Origin: Pseudoips prasinana
Taxonomy: Eukaryota; Arthropoda; Insecta; Lepidoptera; Nolidae
Reading direction: 5' to 3'
Assembly (NCBI GenBank): GCA_951640165.1
Contig: OX621244.1
Span: 16,262,001-16,326,000 of the forward strand
Length of the DNA: 64,000 nucleotides
Position 1 is the first letter of the stretch. Each line of letters begins with the position of its first letter. Below are positions 19,868-30,466 of this stretch, piece by piece. The notes beneath the pieces are model-generated. The model did not search any database. It worked only from the letters and a program-made list of their open reading frames with translations, and was not told where the DNA came from. The position numbers were made by a program, and so were the translations under genes.

Positions 19868-20939
19868 CTAGGGAACAATCAACTTGTGAGTGTCTAGGAT
19901 CAAGGACGTTTACAGTATCTAGGTCTAGGATAAAATCTTGCAGATCTGAGATAACTTTCTTAAAGCCTTTATTGTTCAGGTGCCCATGTTGCTGGTTATA
20001 CGTATCCCACGTGTATGGAAGGTTTAGATTTGAATCCAGTATAAATGCGTAATTGTAAGTCTCAACATCCATGTAAATTAAATTGTTAAAAGTATCTACT
20101 CTGCTATTAAACATTATGTTGGTATTGTCCATATATTTAAAAGTTGGTAGGCATATTATGAAGTTAGTGTGATTTAGTGCTAATAGTTGATTACGAATAT
20201 AAGTAACTAACTCTATATAATTATGCGTTTTTCTGAAGTCCTCTTCACCAATAAATACAATACAATAATCTAAGTGAGTGAAGTTGCGGACTTTTAAATC
20301 AATATCCTTTAAAATATATTTAATTCCACATCCAGGAGTACGGTAGTGACACATATTAAAGTTCCCTAAATGAGTTCTTTCACTCATTGTATATATTCTA
20401 TTGGATGTTTCATTGCTCAAAATACATATCTTATGTTTTACAAGTAGAGGTATAGGATCAGTGGATTTCACGCTAATATTATTACATGAGATGACGTCTT
20501 GAGTAGTTCTAGTGCCAATGTTAACTTGACGTGCGTTGAGTGTATTCGTTAAACTTTCCGAAGTCTGCGTCTGTTTTGTTTTAGTACGGACGGTATCAAT
20601 AACAGTCTTCTTTTTTGGTGTTTGAACTTTGAGCTTCAGTGGACTACTGGCGATTACTTTGTAAGTTTTATTTTTTTCCATTAAATCAATATTACTTTGC
20701 TTCAACTTACTATTTTCTAATGATAATAATTCTATTTCTTTGTGCGCACTTTGTAATTCAATTTTAAGATCTTCTATTTCTTTCTTATAATTAGTAATTT
20801 GTAAGTTTTCCTCCTCATCTTCAGACATATCCGGCACTGAGTTAGAGGTATAATCCATCGTTTGGGAGATTATGTCACTGTTGTCCGGCTCCGATTCGGT
20901 GCGTTTTTTTCGGTGGGTTATATTCCCAAAGAAATTCAT
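19809..20939 (-). CDS. CR1 ORF1: coiled coil and SGNH/esterase-like protein
   Basis: 376 codons from the first true ATG (MNFFGNITHRKK); further upstream the frame is open but only TTG is available. Residues about 40-95 are rich in E, K and L with a heptad look (KKEIEDLKIELQSAHKEIEL), suggesting a coiled coil for trimerisation or RNA binding. The C-terminal half resembles the SGNH hydrolase fold of CR1 ORF1 proteins: DYCIVFIGEEDF where a GxND block is usual, FIICLPTF, and QHGHLNNKGFKKVISDL resembling the final D/H-L-N-x-x-G block. The usual GDS serine block is not clear (the equivalent may be ILSNETSNR), so catalytic activity is doubtful. The frame ends CAG TTT TTT CTA TAA, overlapping the ORF2 frame. 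Confidence 0.75.
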   Translation of the reverse strand: MNFFGNITHRKKRTESEPDNSDIISQTMDYTSNSVPDMSEDEEENLQITNYKKEIEDLKIELQSAHKEIELLSLENSKLKQSNIDLMEKNKTYKVIASSPLKLKVQTPKKKTVIDTVRTKTKQTQTSESLTNTLNARQVNIGTRTTQDVISCNNISVKSTDPIPLLVKHKICILSNETSNRIYTMSERTHLGNFNMCHYRTPGCGIKYILKDIDLKVRNFTHLDYCIVFIGEEDFRKTHNYIELVTYIRNQLLALNHTNFIICLPTFKYMDNTNIMFNSRVDTFNNLIYMDVETYNYAFILDSNLNLPYTWDTYNQQHGHLNNKGFKKVISDLQDFILDLDTVNVLDPRHSQVDCSLENSTELPISTNTIPSQFFL

Positions 20940-21100
20940 TATAGTAAGTAAATCAAGTTGAGAATTCAAAATAATTAATATCACTGTGGGATATGAACTC
21001 ACTTTGTTCTGTTGTTGCAAAAATCAACGTTTTCCAGTATTCCGTGGATTTTATAATTAACTGGCCACACCAAATTTAAAATCCTCCCGTGTAACACAAC

Positions 21101-21857
21101 CTTTATTGTCTGTGGTCGTTCTTTAGTTCATCATGAGTCATTATGTCACTGTAGAAGTAAACAATGAATTCGAATAATTTCTCAAACTGTTTTTATGATG
21201 TTATTAAGAGTAAAATCACAGGTTTGTATTATTTAGCACACTATTCAGTCACCATCTGCTGTATTTAAGTGAATTCTGAAGTTGTTGGCGGTGATTCAGA
21301 TTCAATCTCACCACTGTTGTTTATATGTCGGCAAAGATACGTTATAATTTCAAAGTGTTTTTTTCACATTATTTGCCAGCACAGTGTGTTACAAACATTA
21401 TATACACTTCACTTTCACAATACTTATAGTTGGAACACGTTTAAAGCTGTTTTACTATCAAAGAAGTATTTTTTACGAATTAAATATACGGATCTAATGT
21501 TCATTATTCAACTGACAGCTGTCCGACCGTGTTTTTGGAAGTTAGTTTTATCAAGATCAATTTACTGCTGATAACTACAATTGTACTTCTATTCTTTGAA
21601 TTATTCTCGAAATTACTAATACTTTTTTAATTTTAGGATGAATCCTACTAGTATTATAAATGAGAAATATGCAAATTATTTGCAAATTAATATCGCAAAA
21701 AATGGCTGATTAACATACTCGTAAGTGATTTATACCGAATAGCGCGTTTCCAGACACATATAGAATGAGTTTTTAAAGGCTAGATTGAACAGCCCACTAA
21801 GGGGTACGTGCGGTCGTCGTAGATGACATCTTCAATTACCATCACGTAGGATTTTGG
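21101..21857. other. Non-coding, possible CR1 5' region at its start
   Basis: The 100-codon frame at 21269-21571 has no recognisable domain. No repeat identified. Confidence 0.4.
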
Positions 21858-22165
21858 TCAAGCGCAACTCCATCAAGTATAAAAAGACGCTGCATGTCTG
21901 TTTGAAAGCGTGATCAGGGGCTCTACCAGCTAAGTCGCCGAACATCGTTTTCGTAAATGGAGTTCAACGAGTTTCGTAATTACGTTTCGAGTTTAGTAAT
22001 TAGGTTCATGGAAGCCGATTTAACGAGTGATTAAGTCATTTTTAACCTTTATTTATTGAACGCCATTCACGAAAACGATGTTTGGTGACTTAGCCGGTAG
22101 AGCCCCTGATCACGCTTTCAAACAGACATGCAGCGTTTTTTTATACTTGATGGAGTTGCGCTTGA
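21858..22165. repeat. 308-bp element with about 105-bp terminal inverted repeats
   Basis: The left arm TCAAGCGCAACTCCATCAAG continues through GCATGTCTGTTTGAAAGCG, TGATCAGGGGCTCTACC and CATCGTTTTCGT. It is repeated in reverse from 22165 with only scattered mismatches. The roughly 90-bp centre has no ORF. No clear target duplication is visible at the ends. A foldback or MITE-type DNA transposon; superfamily not determined. Confidence 0.8.
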
Positions 22166-23632
22166 AGCATTGAATCCACGAAATTTGCGGCCGCTGTAAG
22201 AATCCTTTTAAAAGCTGTCAATGCACAACATTTGGAACAATTTACTCAAATTTGAAAGCAATATTACAATGGCTAAACGTGTCATTATTCACTCGTTAGA
22301 ACTTAATTCTACTTATTTTATATTTTACACAAATACAGTTTTTAATATTCACTAACACATTATTAAAAATGTATTCATCACAATATGTTTATCGAGAGAA
22401 ATAAAGCTTTAATTCTCAATAATAAAAATAAAATGACATTAATTGGCAGGTTGGACGTACGTATAATTAAATGGAGCGACCGTACTTCAAGTGATTTAAA
22501 CCTCCTGTAAACATAACCTATTTAATGTATAACATTTTTTCGATCCTCGAATAATTACTAGATAATATTAATGATTTTGGGACGATAATAGTTTCAATAC
22601 TCTAAAATAAAAAATGTGATTTAATGTGTGGATCGAGATTCTAGTTTCGATACCAATCAGCATAAAATTATAATATTTTTATGACTGATTACCGAAGATC
22701 GGAGAAGGCAGAGCTATTATTTGTACTTGCGACATGTTGTAATCCCAGGACTAACTGGAATTAAAAAATATACATATTTTAAGGTCGGAGAATTTGGAGG
22801 CACTCATGCGTAAGTGTACCAATGTCACGTGCAATTAACTGAATTTAGATAAAACTAGATTTAAGCCCATAAAATTATATATTATAGATTACTAGTTTCA
22901 GTCTAAATTTACATGAAACAGGTTAGATTAAATAAAATCGTTATCTAATTTTAGCTGCCCGTGAAACAAAATGCCAATGAGGTCCCCATATCTACCATAC
23001 GTTATGGTTGCACTCTTTGAAAACAGAAAGAAGCGGCTTAAAGACGGGGGCTCTGATTACCGCACACAGTCACTGCAATTAATGAAATGGCCTATATAAC
23101 TAACGCTTTATCCCTGATTGCCAAAATACAATGTTCCAGGGCTGGTACATAAAAATTGACACAGATGTTTCAAACTAAGCTCACCATAGTAGTTACCATA
23201 AAAGAACATAGCACCCATCAATTTGGTTTACCACCTATTTACGACTTTTTGTCGAAACAAATGCACTACGCTCAACATAGTTAATACGGTTTCCTTTACA
23301 CTAGAACCCTAAAATCGTGATACGAGCGGAGTTAACAATGCGACCGCACTCGGTTGTGCCGAAAGAGCTCCCAATTTACCGTCCACCTGGAGCGTATGGC
23401 GACATTGTAGCGTTTAATGTCGTTACAACGGCTGATGCCGCGTATGAAACATACAGACCGGCGGCGTTGTCCTGATCTTGCCTGGAACTCAGTTGTTGTG
23501 GAAATGACAAAGGCCATCTTTAACATTTGTAAAAATCTAGTAGAGTAATAATATTTTAAATCCATCCATTTCAGCAAATAAATTTACAACCCACTTGGTA
23601 ATTCCATAATCTATCGAAGTCCGCAATACTAT
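22166..23632. other. Non-coding, nothing recognised
   Basis: An 81-codon minus-strand frame near 23332-23577 is moderately GC-rich and looks non-repetitive, but I know no family for it. Confidence 0.4.
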
Positions 23633-23867
23633 AGTAGGGCCAATTTAATAGATCACATTTGACATCTCTCATTTACTAGTAAAGTGAATTGTAAAATGAA
23701 TTTATTTGGTAATTATTACAATAAATATAAATCGTAATAGAAAAAAAATTAAGCAAACTTGCAGTTCTAACTACGAAAATATAAATAATATTCTATGCCC
23801 GCCGTTTAAGGTTACGTTGTTGAAATTTAATGAAGTGTCAAATGTGATCTATTAAATTGGCCCTACT
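23633..23867. repeat. MITE with 32-bp terminal inverted repeats
   Basis: AGTAGGGCCAATTTAATAGA then TCACATTTGACA at the left is matched exactly in reverse at 23836-23867. About 235 bp of AT-rich filler, no ORF. Target duplication not evident. Confidence 0.8.
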
Positions 23868-25027
23868 TTAGGGAAATCAGTAACGGATTGTCCCTCCCTT
23901 GCAAGAACACAAACTTAACTTATTGTTGGATGGTATATATACCGATGAGGATATATATATACCTGTTTGAGCGAAATAACCCTATGCTCCTTCGTTCAGA
24001 TGTTGCCTCTCACAAACACATGGGGACACAATAAAATCTGTATGGTGTCGGACTTATAGGTGAGGGCGAGATAGCTGGCGAGGCGGATCAGTAGAACTTC
24101 CAAGCTCACTGGATTTTCTAAACGTGTTTTTCACAGCATGCTGTGAGTAAGTACTGCATTATGCCCTACCTAGAAAAATACTATTATAGTAGTCACTTTA
24201 CTTCCAAATCTTTACATGACTATCGAATCTGAATAGATGAGTTTAAGTGAAAAAATGGTATCTGCTTAAAAGTTTTATATGAGGATTTTTATGCATTCAG
24301 GCATCCATTACAAAGGCACAGTTGAAGTCAGAGGTCCAATGTCAATTTATCAAAAAAATATTTTTTTCTATCTTTGGCTATGGATATAGTAAAACTTCCA
24401 GATATAACAAAACTGCTTTTATATATTAGCTGTTATATTGCTGACTTTAAAACCGCATATTTTTCGAAGCTTACATAGCGAGTCAACAAGCTATATTTTT
24501 AACACATTTTTGTATCAGCTCTATTAAAATAAATATAATAAATTCAATCTAACTTTCGCCGCAGTTACAAAATTATTTTAGTAATTGGAATAATTTCACC
24601 CAAATTAATAAGTAGTATTACAAAAAAAATGAGACAGAAACAATTGTTCCTTTCTTTAATACTTTACATGATAGCGTAATGCAACACAACTACATTTTCC
24701 TTTCGCCCATAAATATCAATTTCTACTATCACCACAATAGCCACGCTAGTATTTGTCACATCAAGTTGATCTATGTCAGCGGCGTGAATCTCGATCACGG
24801 TATGCTTGCAGTCAACGTGATTTGTTGGTTCAATAGAGAGGGCAACGAGAACCTACCTCTGAACAATGTTGTGATAGCGTCTGACTGACGCAACACACAA
24901 ACTTGCTTCATATTTTGCTGAGGATTTTTGCTTTATATTTAATAATACATTATTTATCAAAAAGGGAATCATCAGCAAAACTTATCAACGTCAGTTTAAA
25001 GATTTATTTGTAATGTGTCGACATTTC
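23868..25027. other. Non-coding, nothing recognised
   Basis: AT-rich with a TATATATATACC stretch near 23950. The 69-codon frame at 24679 has no recognisable feature. Confidence 0.45.
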
Positions 25028-25268
25028 ACTTTCACGCCGGACGTCGTGGGTTCGATTCCCACCCGGGACAAATATTTGTGTGCATGAATATGTCTGTTCG
25101 TCCTGAGTCTGGGTGTAAATTATCTATAAAAGTATAAATTTAAAAAGGAAAAATAGTAAATGTAGTATATCAGTTATCTGGTTTCCATAGTACAAGATCT
25201 GCTTAGTTTGGGATCAGATGACCGTGTGTCAATAATGTCCCAGGATAAGTCCCAGGATATTATTATTT
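25028..25268 (+). repeat. SINE family A, A-box end missing
   Basis: Starts within the head (TTCACGCCGGACGTCGTGGG), keeps the B box GGTTCGATTCC, and then the full body CTGGGTGTAAATTATCTAT, TTATCTGGTTTCCATAG, CTGCTTAGTTTGGGATCAG. The end has a duplicated GTCCCAGGATA before ATTATTATT. Confidence 0.8.
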
Positions 25269-28200
25269 GCCTTGCCAGTTAAGTGTTCCGGGGTCGATTA
25301 CAGCATAATCTTTGTGTCCGTCAATTATATGTTTGTAAAGTTCCTCGCGACACAGGGGATATATTAATAAACCGGACGTTGTATTAAAAAAAATAAACTG
25401 AAATAACAGTTAACAGATGTTATTTGTTACCTGGAAAACTGATTCCAATTACAAATATATTTATTTATCATACTATATGGTCTTCTGAAGCCCGAAGTAG
25501 GTAAAACATTTGACTTCGGAGACAGTTGTCCTTCTGTGGACACAATATACATATAGCTACATTTACAATACATTAATATATATAGTTACATAATGATTTA
25601 TTTTATGACCTTGACAAAAAGTTACAAGAAGTCTATGTAAGTTCAGTTAACAATTTATTTTCCGAGTAACCGCTTAATCAGCTATTGGCGTCAATTTGAA
25701 GCTATGTTACATCTAATTAACAAACAAAATAATACATTATACACAAAACAGCTTCCGAACTAGGGTACCAATGAGGTATATAGGCCAGATAAAACAAGGT
25801 ACCTTAATTAATACCTTGTTTGAGTTTAATTCAATAAAGACTCCTCGTCGATGCCTCCTCGTCTAGATTAGTTGTTGAATACCTCATGTCTCATAGATGC
25901 TAAGTTTTGTTCAAACCAGTGATTTACAATGGAGTAGTAAGCAGTTTTCCATTGATTAGTTAGTGGGCGCAGGCAGTGTCAATATAAATAAATTCTTGGA
26001 TTTGTTTTGAAACGTACAGTTAGCGCTCCTTAAACTTTAAACTACATAGTGCACTTGAACAAACGATTCAATAAAGTATAGAGAAACTGAAAATTCGAAA
26101 GATTCCAGGACGACTAAAAGGGTCTCTACCGGCTTATCAGAGGCTAAGACCTGGTGAGTGGGGCTCGGGTTTTAAAATTTCTAGGACAGCTTAATAAAAT
26201 TATGATCTTAAAATTTAACAATATAAGCTAATATGTGGCATGGACAATCGGGCTTTCTTGTTGTATTGTAATTTATGTTCACCATTTCGTGCAATGTGTG
26301 TGAATATTACCTAAATAGCTGTATCTACACAATAGAAAATGTTTACAGTACCGTGGAATACCTTATTGAATGTTAACTGTCGGTCGCTACTATTCGGAAT
26401 GAGGTATTTACGTTACAAACGAAATGAAGAAGTTACAATAACATTCTAAATACATCCCACAAGTTCTCATGTACCACATTAACAACTGCGCAACTTTGTG
26501 AAATATCAAAAGCGTACGCTACGGTATCCGACGAGTTAAATGGCGAAAGTTCACCGCTGCAACTCATTGCTTGTATGTAAAATTGTATAGTGGAATCTTA
26601 CATACCGACCGACGATGTGTCTAGGTGGAACTAAATTCGACGATAGCGGATAGTGAGCCACATGGAAAATACTCCGAAAATCGGTGCCCTCAGGCAAGCG
26701 ACTTGCGACCGCTGGCTAGACATTTCATACAGTTACAGGATGCGACTTACTCGGAAATCCTTTGGTATACCATGAGTACTTTTTTTTACTTTAATTACAT
26801 AGCAGCATATTTAGGGAATATCATAGGTAATTTTGGTTAATGTATAGAGTAAAAGAAAATTAAATATTGTTTCGATACTAACGGCAAACAGGTTTTGCCA
26901 TACTTACACAATGGCCCAGTTACCGTCTTGTTCAAACTTAAGTAAATTCAAAATGAGTATATTATTTCTATCATATTTAGAAATTGAAAAGGCAGGACAT
27001 GTTCTTGGGGTATTAAAAAAACCCATGCGCTAACAAACAATAATATAATTTATATACTTCTACTACTTATCGTACGGGCAGTGGTTACCTTAGTGTCAGA
27101 GTTGTTCAAGCTGCCCAGTAGGCCTTTGATATGGCTTGACGATCGTTGTCTATGAATGCAGCCGGGACCGACAGCTTATCGTGCCCTCCGAAGAACGGAG
27201 GCGCTCAGCAATGAAACCACTTTGGTGGCCATAAATTATATAAACACTTCCATAAGAACTATAAAAATTATATTAAAATTACACAAACTAGTAAAATTTC
27301 AGAATTAGAATAAATATTTCAAACCCTATATAGTTTTATTATGATTTGGGTAGTCCATGAGACAAACACTATCTAAGGCTCAAAAACTTAAGTTTGCAAA
27401 CATGTTCGCGAGCAATTTGCGGACTTACACTGACAAGACAGTTTAGCGATTAAAAACAATTTCGTTCAAAGTACGTAGTATTTGGTATAGTATAACACAT
27501 AAGATTTGGGAAAAAAATTTAAACATCCTTTGAATCGCTAACTAATGTCTGACAATCAGATTTTATCGTGAAGTGTAATATGACTTTAATTTTATGTTAT
27601 ATATATTTTACACATACCTAGGCCCATCCAGTAAAATGAATTGCGGATGTGTCTGCGTACGGAACCACTTTATACATGTTATGTTACTGGATACATACAT
27701 TCACCCCTATGAAAGTTCTTATTGTCTACAGTTTCAGAAGAGTTTTACCAATTTAGCTTTGTGGCCTTGTGTGAAATTTTTGCATGGACTATGTAAGCTT
27801 GCATTTCAGTTTGAATCGAACACGTACTTTAGTTACAATAGAATGATAGCGTGCATTGTGGAACAGGCATCGTAAAGATAAATAAATATTACGGTTTAAA
27901 GCCCAAATTTAAGCCAGGAGATAAGAAATAAATGTGTGACGTGGATTTTGCGCGAAATGAAATGATAATTCAACGAGCCTCGTAACTGTTGAAGATAAGT
28001 TTTGTTTATGTGACATTGTGTACCGTCGAATTTACGTTTGTCGATTTTAATTCGGGAATCGGCCCATTAACACGAGACGGGGGAAAAATGCGGCAATTCG
28101 TTGCCTTAAAGAACATTAAATTAAGCGTAATTTGAATAATTTTACGTGGCGGTGAACACAAATAGCTATAATTAAAGTTACACGAACATTTTGCGAGTTG

Positions 28201-28514
28201 TGCTAAACTGAAAACAAAGAACGACTGGCACACTTGGTAAGCACATTCTATGTGAACAGTCCATTTTAAAATACAAAAATAGACCGTAAGAAGACCGTTA
28301 TTACTTATATTTATCGCCCAAGTTATCTAGCGACTATAGCAGTATATTATAACACTCTCACAACACGTGTTTTAAAGCAAACACGTGTTATGAGATGGCC
28401 ATACTGCGCGTAAACAAACAATTCCCGAAATCAACATTGTTATTTATAAATACACAAACAACATTACGAATTAAAATTATAGAGTAAGAAAAAAATGATA
28501 AGTTCATTCTGCAA
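25269..28514. other. Non-coding, mostly nothing recognised
   Basis: No supported gene. A short stretch at about 27165-27235 (TGCCCTCCGAAGAACGGAGG, then TTTGGTGGCC) resembles 30108-30160 next to SINE-C and is a repeat fragment. Small frames at 26625 and 27594 have no domains. Confidence 0.45.
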
Positions 28515-28705
28515 TCACACTAATATTATAAAGGCGAAAGTTTGTGACTTTGTGAATGTGTGAGTGTGTATGTTTGTTACTTCTTCACGTCTAAACGACT
28601 GGGCCGATTTTAATAAAATTGGGTATGGAGTTAGCTGATACCCTGGATTAGCACATAGGCTATAATTTATTAAGTTACGCGGGTAAAACCGCCGGGCACA
28701 GCTCG
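28515..28705 (+). mobile_element. Non-autonomous Helitron, both ends visible (191 bp)
   Basis: Starts TCACACTAATATTATAAAGG after a host A. Ends with the hairpin region TACGCGGGTAAAACCGCCGG, then GCACAGCTCG (CTRR mutated to CTCG) before a host T. The interior GGGCCGATTTTAATAAAATT is shared with the other three copies of this family. Confidence 0.85.
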
Positions 28706-28784
28706 TTTTAAATAAATATTATTCTAAATTTTTGATAATATTGAGATGTCAAAGAATGTAATAACTGGATCCTTCACAATTTTT

Positions 28785-28930
28785 AGGGTGCCGTACTGGA
28801 AATCTGGTCTGTATGTCAGTGGGCAGTACTAGGCAGAACTGCCTTGAACTGTAATAAGTAGACAGATTAAATTTTCACTTAGTGTGTATTGCCGCTGTAA
28901 CAACAAATTATAAAAATAAGGTTAAAAACA
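28785..28930 (+). repeat. Degenerate relative of repeat P
   Basis: TTTTTAGGGTGCCGTACTGG recalls the GGGTTCCGTA end of repeat P. The following GTAATAAGTAGACAGATT and TGCCGCTGTAACAACAAATT are words I associate with a relative of that family in other arthropod sequences. Low-identity remnant. Confidence 0.45.
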
Positions 28931-29844
28931 TGAAATAAAAATTGATAGATAAAATTTTTCAATGGTTCGGAACGATTCGTGTCTTTCTATGCAGGAAATA
29001 CTCTAGATCTTATTTTACTTATGTGTGATTTTAAATCATACAATAGAGACAAACAGATCCAGTTCCTGATCTACATTTATAACAATATGGTTAATTGAAT
29101 CTCACAAACCTTGGTGGCAATAATTTTATATTATACCCATATCAACATTTCAAGGAAAACTTATGTGAAGTATAGTTCGGTCGAAGATTTTTATCACTAA
29201 TTATATTAAAATAATCTCATACAAGAGTGTTAAATATCTGTGCTTTATATTTTTGTAACAAATGAATTAATTTTAACTTAAACCCGTCATCTTACAAGGT
29301 TAATTTTACGTAAGTCCATTCCTGCACAAAAGCTGCGCAAATATATCTCATGTATAAATAAAAAAAATATCTTATTATTTGTCGTGTATAAGTAAAATAA
29401 CACGCAATTTCAATAATTTGAACAAAAGTACAAAACTGCAAAACGAAAACAACTGATGGCATGACATCACAATGATAAATTAACAATTGAATTGACAAAT
29501 AGTGCAATTGAATTCAGTCGCCCATTCGATTGCTAATTATTCAAACAACGAGTAAATTCACTACCGGTGTATTTAAATATTAAAACATTAATCGATCATA
29601 TATCTGGCGCGCAACTGATATTTCAAGCTGAAGCCGTTGACTATGGAGCATATTTATTATTTTTTAACGAGATAAAATGGGGTTTTATTCTTATACAATA
29701 CAGCTTACTTATTCTTTTGTTTAATTCTCTGCTTCATTGGCCATCAACGGCAAGCGCAAGCTCATGCCGTCACAATGTACCTTATTACTTACTTTATTGT
29801 ATGGTATGGTATGACTTAGTAACATAAATGATGAAGCCGATGTC
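28931..29844. other. Non-coding, nothing recognised
   Basis: AT-rich. Two short frames (29292 minus, 29567 plus) show hydrophobic, AT-driven composition and are not taken as genes. Confidence 0.45.
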
Positions 29845-30165
29845 TTTTTTTTAAAGACAACATCCGCACTAGGTAATCAAATCCCTGTTCCACGGGGTAC
29901 TTTACAAACATATAATAGACGGATACAAATTACATCCAGATTCAGAACAAACATTTATGGGTCACACAAATAGTTGTCCGGCGCAGTACCTACTCGAACC
30001 CGCGACACGAAGCGGCGAGGCGACTGTCTTAGCCGCTGCGCCACGCGTGCACTACCACGACTTAACAATTGTTGTCTTACGATAACAACCGGAATCGATA
30101 GCTTAACATGCCCTCCGAAGCACGGAGCCGCTAAGAAATTAAAACACTTCGTTGGTCACCTATCT
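29845..30165 (-). repeat. SINE family C with adjoining repeat fragment
   Basis: On the minus strand a tRNA-like head CGTGGCGCAGCGGCTAAGAC has a good A box (TGGCGCAGCGG). It is followed by CGCTTCGTGTCGCGGGTTCG as the B-box region, then GACAACTATTTGTGTGACCC and TCTGGATGTAATTTG. The neighbouring 30085-30160 carries the TGCCCTCCGAAGCACGGAG repeat. The second copy is at 36640-36820. Confidence 0.75.
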
Positions 30166-30220
30166 TAGACTCACTGCGGACCTCGCCGATGACTAGTGGA
30201 CTGGTGAGAGTAAACTTACT

Positions 30221-30466
30221 AATATCCTGGGACATTATTCACACATGGCCGAATGAGAGAGAGCTTGTACTATGGAGATCAGATAACTGATATACTACAT
30301 ATACGACTTTTCATTTGTAAATACATAATTATATAGATAATTACATCCAGCCTCAGGAGAAACAGACATGTTCATGCAAACAAATATCTGTCCTGAGAGG
30401 GAATCGAACCCACGACCTGCGGCGTGAAAGGCAAACATTTACCAACCACGCCACCAACCCATCATA
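30221..30466 (-). repeat. SINE family A, near full length
   Basis: On the minus strand: head GGTGGCGTGGTTGGTAAATG, B box GGTTCGATTCC, GTTTGCATGAACATGTCTGT, body to TATCCTGGGACATTATT. It matches 14252-14541 in reverse. Confidence 0.85.

Larger units (their letters stand above)
16693..21100 (-). mobile_element. CR1-type non-LTR retrotransposon, both ORFs intact
   Basis: Minus-strand element with ORF1 (20939 to 19809), ORF2 (to 16949), a 3' UTR of about 250 bases and a 3' terminus of short tandem units (AATAGAATAGAATCAGAATC at 16697-16716, plus strand) instead of poly(A). Short 3' repeats and an esterase-like ORF1 are both recalled features of the CR1/L2 group. The 5' limit is uncertain; 21100 is approximate. 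Related 5'-truncated fragments lie at 6231-6341 and 41761-42107. No stop or frameshift was seen in either ORF, so the copy may be young and possibly competent. Confidence 0.85.

Noticed and set aside
21269..21571. 100-codon frame just upstream of the CR1 element
   Set aside because: No domain or signal I can support, AT-driven composition, and no counterpart elsewhere.
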